A stretch of 64,000 nucleotides of DNA from Leptospira kemamanensis (GTDB lineage Bacteria; Spirochaetota; Leptospiria; Leptospirales; Leptospiraceae). Of this stretch, positions 63,539 to 64,000 are shown in pieces. The notes under the pieces were generated by a model. It was not told where the DNA came from. It saw only the letters and a program-made list of their open reading frames with translations, and searched no databases. The stretch spans positions 62,001-126,000 of the forward strand of contig NZ_RQGG01000043.1 in NCBI RefSeq assembly GCF_004769665.1, read 5' to 3'. The stretch's first letter is position 1, and each line of letters starts with the position of its first letter. The translations under genes were made by a program, and so were the position numbers.

Positions 63539-64000
63539 ATGTCCCAAATGATCGATCCGATTTCCAGTGAAATTTTTGAAAGGAAGCCATACTTACAAAA
63601 TTATTTCAAAAACTTTCAGTCCGATCACCAGTGGGAATTGCACAGAGCGAAGAAAGATGGGGAATATTATGTCTCATTAGATGGAAATCCACTCTCTTCT
63701 TCCTTCTCTCCCCTAACACAAGCAATCCGACTCATAGAAACTTACGCTTTAAAAGCAACAGATGTGGTGATTGTATTTGGTCTTGGAAATCCGCACCTCC
63801 TAACAAGTGTCAGTGATAAACTGAACCCAGGACAAATCTTAATCTTTGTAGGAGAAGACGAAACACTGGTTCCCATCCTATGGGATCCATTCTTAAAACC
63901 AATTTTACAAGTGCCAGGGAGGCATTTGTTTTCAGGAGAACTCTTTTTTCCTTTATTTTTCAATTACTTAGAATCTCTTCCCATTGAACGAGTGAGTGGT
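63539..64000 (+). CDS. Maf/DUF115-type protein, N-terminal part (cut by window edge)
   Basis: An open frame of 154 codons from ATG 63539 to the right edge. It begins MSQMIDPISSEIFERKPYLQ and contains VVIVFGLGNPHLLTSVSDKL, a nucleotide-binding-like strand-loop, and ILIFVGEDETLVPILW. This fits the MAF_flag10 / DUF115 family, called motility-associated factor glycosyltransferase family, proposed to glycosylate flagellar or other proteins. The gene is divergent from smc with 78 bases between. The C-terminal part is missing from this window. Confidence 0.7.
   Translation, partial: MSQMIDPISSEIFERKPYLQNYFKNFQSDHQWELHRAKKDGEYYVSLDGNPLSSSFSPLTQAIRLIETYALKATDVVIVFGLGNPHLLTSVSDKLNPGQILIFVGEDETLVPILWDPFLKPILQVPGRHLFSGELFFPLFFNYLESLPIERVSG

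Overview
The window looks like chromosomal DNA from a saprophytic Leptospira (Leptospira biflexa or a close relative). This is an inference from gene content. It carries a spirochaete-type TRAP transporter with a TatT lipoprotein, a DUF1574 protein, a FecR-domain lipoprotein resembling the LipL45 group, an FcpA/FcpB-like protein, a very short SMC and many Leptospira-style lipoproteins. The DNA is AT-rich with short gene gaps and mixed strands. I see no phage, insertion sequence, CRISPR array or rRNA operon, so most of it is ordinary core genome.

Layout. 1-5.0 kb: edge of an unknown gene, argC, a nucleoside phosphorylase-like gene, a glutathione S-transferase, a dGTPase-like HD protein, a DedA protein and a lipoprotein. 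5.0-9.0 kb: TRAP operon tatT-dctP-dctQ-dctM. 9.1-10.6 kb (minus): fliS, a FlgN-like gene and a J-domain gene. 10.6-14.9 kb: purN, purH, two unknown genes and a fructose-6-phosphate aldolase/transaldolase. 14.9-19.8 kb: an HPP membrane protein, a DUF1574 protein, a pseudouridine synthase, lipA and the FecR lipoprotein. 20.0-23.5 kb: an atypical radical SAM protein and a 7TMR-DISM/SpoIIE phosphatase. 23.5-27.3 kb: small unknown genes, a divergent aminotransferase/MocR regulator pair and tRNA-Phe. 27.4-33.8 kb: a lipoprotein hydrolase, coaE, a SPOR protein, a C1orf50-like protein, a VanW protein, a GT-C-like membrane protein, an SH3 lipoprotein and a YidB-like protein. 33.9-37.2 kb: a large FG-GAP lipoprotein, an SH3 gene broken by an in-frame amber codon, a hairpin-rich gap and tRNA-Leu. 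37.3-39.5 kb: two tandem cyclic-nucleotide-binding proteins and a double-PilZ membrane protein. 39.5-41.4 kb: ispD and lysA. 41.5-47.9 kb: a cell-envelope cluster of zinc-PLC-like protein, PBP1, bactofilin, LysM-M23 peptidase and DUF900 hydrolase. 48-58.2 kb: transglutaminase, AraC regulator, Mpo1-like protein, malQ, class I aldolase, a two-component system, the FcpA/B-like protein and a GAF-SpoIIE phosphatase. 58.2-64 kb: sigma-54-type promoter and glnA, tRNA-Met, a Cys-rich protein, smc and the start of a Maf-type glycosyltransferase-like gene.

Themes. Biosynthesis genes (argC, purN/purH, lipA, ispD, lysA, coaE, glnA) alternate with signalling and envelope genes. PP2C phosphatases, cyclic-nucleotide and PilZ proteins and a histidine kinase pair suggest dense signalling, and the PBP/bactofilin/LysM-M23 run suggests a cell-shape module. 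The points I would look at first are the SMC that seems to lack a hinge domain, the radical SAM protein with a CX8CX2C cluster motif, the glutamine synthetase with Phe in place of the adenylylation Tyr, the amber-interrupted SH3 gene, the repeat operator between the MocR regulator and the aminotransferase, the hairpin hiding the ribosome binding site of the aldolase gene, and the HPP gene that has no normal start codon for its first membrane helix.
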